Below are positions 42,248 through 44,461 of a stretch of DNA of 44,461 bases, in pieces. A model generated the notes under the pieces. The model worked only from the letters and a program-made list of their open reading frames with translations. It searched no databases and was not told the origin of the DNA. The first letter of the stretch is position 1. Every line of letters begins with the position of its first letter. The position numbers and the translations under genes were made by a program. Source of the DNA: an uncultured Pseudomonadota bacterium (lineage in GTDB: Bacteria > Pseudomonadota > Alphaproteobacteria > RUG11792); assembly GCA_902769055.1 (NCBI GenBank), contig CACXNL010000006.1:17336-61796 (forward strand), in the 5' to 3' direction.

Positions 42248-43951
42248 GTGGGTGTTTGTTATATGGGGTGTTGCGAGAGTTGTCTTTACCGAAAAAAGTA
42301 CAAGGTAGCACTTGTTGGCAACCCAAACGTTGGCAAATCCTCGACATTCAATATGTTAACTGGCAAATACGCTGAAGTAAGCAACTATCCGGGCACAAGC
42401 ATATCCGTTGCTTGGAGCAAAGTTGACTTTGGCATTTTAGTCGATACTCCAGGAATATACGATTTAAACGAAACGACGAAAGTCGCTGAGATAACACGCA
42501 AACATTTGGAAAATTCAGATATAGTCATAAATGTTGTGAATGCGCTAACCATCGAACGCGACCTAAAACTGACGATGCAACTTTTGGAAAAGAATTACCG
42601 CGTGATATTGGTGGTAAATCAAGTCGATCAAGCAGCAAAAAAGAAAAAGCAAATAAATTATGATGAATTAGAGCAACTGGGGGTAGTTGTTATAAAAGCT
42701 GTCGCAACAAAGGGTGTCGGAAAAGATGAAATAATTCGTGAAATCACTGCCGATGGAATAGCTATTTGTGGAATAAATACGCATAACACTAATGTGTGTT
42801 TAAACAAAGTTTCGTCACAGTGCTTACCTTTATCGTCGAATAAATTGGATAAACTTTTCTTGCATCCTATTTTCGGATGGGGAGTAGTTATTTCCATTTT
42901 ATACGCCCTATTCATTTTCCTAGGCATTTTTGTTTCGGGAACTATCGTTGATTATCTAGTTAATTTGATGCAACAGCATTACGTGCCGTTTGTCACGTCA
43001 TCGGTACAAAACATTTTTGGTAATAGCATCTTTTCAGAAATTTTAGTCGGCGAATTTGGAATTTTTACGATGGTAGTGCAATCAATTATCGGAATATTGC
43101 TGCCACTGATTACCGGATTTTATATAGCAATGGCGTTTCTAGAAGATTCAGGATACATACCACGGATGGCGATTCTGACTAAAAAGTTCTTTAATTTCTT
43201 GGGGCTAAATGGAGATGCAGTTATCCCGATATTGTTGGGGTTTGGGTGTAGCGTTATGGGCACTATATCAACTCGAATACTAGCAACCAGAAAAGAACGA
43301 ATAATTGCGACCTCCCTAATTGCGATAGCAATACCGTGCGCTGCACAACAGGGAATAATTTTTTCGATGCTAGCGAAGATCAACAACTTCGGGTATTGGG
43401 TAGCATACGTTGGAATTATGCTCCTTCTAATGGTGATGAGTGGTGTTGTAATGGATCGGTTTTTACCTGGAGCTAATACAAGATTTGCTATGGAGTTGCC
43501 GCAACTAAGAATGCCGACTATAAGAAATTGCTATAAAAAGACGCTATACAGAGTGAGGGATTTTCTTTTTGAGACATTCCCAGTATTTTCCGTTAGTTCC
43601 GTTTTTATCACGATACTATACAAATATGGAGCATTGGCTTGGCTTGAAAATAGGCTTTCAGGCATCGTAGAGAGTTGGCTGCAACTGCCACGTGCATTCT
43701 CGAATGTTTTTATTATGGGAATAATACGCCGAGATATGGCATCACTAGAAGTGCTCAATATTTCTAACACGTTTCCTACGAACAACACACAACTCTTCAC
43801 TTCGGTTATAGTCATAAGCCTATTCGTACCATGCATAAACGCTATCGTAGTTATTTCAAAAGAATTAAGTTGGAAATTGGCTACCTTTTTATGGGGATTA
43901 ACCTTTGTTTTATCGATACTTGTTGGTGGAATAGTTTCAAGGGTATTTTAA
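42248..43951 (+). CDS. feoB: ferrous iron transport protein B, short form
   Basis: GTP-dependent Fe(II) importer in the inner membrane. GTG start with GAGG seven bases upstream. A Cys cluster (VCYMGCCESC, residues 3-12) precedes the G domain: G1 GNPNVGKSS at about residues 24-32, YPGTS, DTPG, NQVD. After a spacer come the membrane gates: GFYIAMAFLEDSGYIPRMA and GLNGDAVIPILLGFGCSVMGTISTR, the FeoB signature. At 567 residues it is clearly shorter than E. coli FeoB (773), mainly at the C-terminus and spacer. No feoA is adjacent. The N-terminal Cys cluster might bind iron; that is inference. Confidence 0.94.
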   Translation: MGVCYMGCCESCLYRKKYKVALVGNPNVGKSSTFNMLTGKYAEVSNYPGTSISVAWSKVDFGILVDTPGIYDLNETTKVAEITRKHLENSDIVINVVNALTIERDLKLTMQLLEKNYRVILVVNQVDQAAKKKKQINYDELEQLGVVVIKAVATKGVGKDEIIREITADGIAICGINTHNTNVCLNKVSSQCLPLSSNKLDKLFLHPIFGWGVVISILYALFIFLGIFVSGTIVDYLVNLMQQHYVPFVTSSVQNIFGNSIFSEILVGEFGIFTMVVQSIIGILLPLITGFYIAMAFLEDSGYIPRMAILTKKFFNFLGLNGDAVIPILLGFGCSVMGTISTRILATRKERIIATSLIAIAIPCAAQQGIIFSMLAKINNFGYWVAYVGIMLLLMVMSGVVMDRFLPGANTRFAMELPQLRMPTIRNCYKKTLYRVRDFLFETFPVFSVSSVFITILYKYGALAWLENRLSGIVESWLQLPRAFSNVFIMGIIRRDMASLEVLNISNTFPTNNTQLFTSVIVISLFVPCINAIVVISKELSWKLATFLWGLTFVLSILVGGIVSRVF

Positions 43952-43977
43952 CGGCATCCTGAACGATAGGGTTATCT

Positions 43978-44007
43978 TTGTCGAATAAATGGCTCCTATG
44001 GTAGAAT
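43978..44007 (+). promoter_or_regulatory. promoter of pssA
   Basis: TTGTCG (43978-43983), 18-base spacer, TAGAAT (44002-44007), 35 bases before the ATG. Confidence 0.5.
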
Positions 44008-44042
44008 CCATACGGTATCCGCAATGCGAGTAACACAATAGA

Positions 44043-44461
44043 ATGAAAAAAAATCGAAAACGAATTTTCAAGAATTTACCTATTGGAAAGATCATCCCAA
44101 ATCTAGCTACTCTTTCGGCGCTAGTAGTAGGTATGATGCAAGTAAGATTTGCGCTCGTATCAAATTGGGAATATGCAGTCATATCAGTTGTTATAGCTGC
44201 ATTTTTTGATGCCACAGATGGGCGGTTAGCCCGATTATTCAATTCATGCAGCCGCTTTGGCGCTGAACTCGACTCTTTATCTGATTTTGCGGTTTTTGGG
44301 CTTTGCCCGGCAATTGTCATATATCTTTTCAGTCTTTCTTCTCTTAACAGAGTTGGCTGGATGATTTCGGCATTTTTTGCTATTTGTATGTGTCTCAGGT
44401 TAGCTCGCTTCAACACTCATGATAAAAAAAATATAAATACGTGTTTCAATGTGAAGTTCTT
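44043..44461 (+). CDS. pssA: CDP-diacylglycerol--serine O-phosphatidyltransferase (5' part)
   Basis: First ~139 codons; the gene runs off the window. Basic N-terminus (KKNRKRIFKNLPIGKIIPNLATLSALVVG), then the CDP-alcohol phosphotransferase motif at about residues 57-79: DATDGRLAR..GAELDSLSD, with all the required Asp, Gly and Arg residues. Several hydrophobic segments follow. The basic N-terminus and IPN-LAT segment favour PssA over PgsA. It makes phosphatidylserine for phosphatidylethanolamine. It has its own promoter after feoB. Confidence 0.88.
   Translation, partial: MKKNRKRIFKNLPIGKIIPNLATLSALVVGMMQVRFALVSNWEYAVISVVIAAFFDATDGRLARLFNSCSRFGAELDSLSDFAVFGLCPAIVIYLFSLSSLNRVGWMISAFFAICMCLRLARFNTHDKKNINTCFNVKF

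Overview
The window looks like chromosomal DNA of a host-associated alphaproteobacterium. It is AT-rich and has a diderm envelope gene set: meso-DAP-type MurE, WaaA and KdsB for Kdo, and Lgt. It carries a DUF4167 gene and a Mic60/COG4223-like membrane protein, both typical of Alphaproteobacteria. At least nine predicted exported proteins of unknown function sit between housekeeping genes. A Holosporales- or Rickettsiales-type intracellular symbiont is the best guess; this is inferred from gene content, not from a marker phylogeny.

Layout. Positions 1-5.5 kb hold a partial unknown gene, murF-mraY, dnaX and, on the other strand, ffh. Positions 5.7-10.4 kb hold three exported unknowns: one with an 11-G tract at its start, a small acidic Lys/Glu-rich protein, and a large coiled-coil protein with an HEVIH zinc-protease motif. 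From 10.6 to 15.6 kb run smpB-truA-prs-like, yebC, a Mic60-like protein and an exported leucine-rich-repeat protein. From 15.6 to 23.7 kb come rplS, a capsule-type glycosyltransferase, waaA, murE, an ABC-2 permease and ftsK. From 27.8 down to 23.7 kb on the minus strand lies a tightly coupled chain: serS, a Nudix hydrolase, a cupin, a truncated Nudix copy, a lipoprotein and a second exported protein with an 11-C tract at its start. From 28 to 36 kb are lgt, kdsB, a lone pilin-like gene, tRNA-Leu, an MFS transporter, another exported protein, murA, ftsY and a dicarboxylate/amino-acid symporter. From 36 to 44.5 kb are an exported HETGH metallopeptidase-like protein, DUF4167, tRNA-Ser, tRNA-Glu, tRNA-Lys, a BspA/DUF285-like exported protein, pntB with the short pntA part, feoB and the start of pssA.

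How it fits together. MurE, MurF, MraY and MurA belong to one peptidoglycan pathway but are scattered. Ffh and FtsY form the co-translational targeting pair, while Lgt serves lipoprotein maturation. WaaA and KdsB supply Kdo for LPS. The exported unknowns are the accessory layer.

The most notable signal is a pair of 11-bp G:C homopolymers. Each lies between the start codon and the signal peptide of a different exported protein, and each is in frame at 11 bp and frame-breaking at 10 or 12 bp. That is the signature of phase-variable surface or secreted proteins. Second is a 63-bp dispersed repeat carrying an extended -10 box and the start of a tiny ORF; it lies upstream of lgt and again near 7.5 kb. 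Other points are two exported HExxH proteins, an in-frame TGA just upstream of smpB, and a transhydrogenase operon without its NAD-binding subunit.
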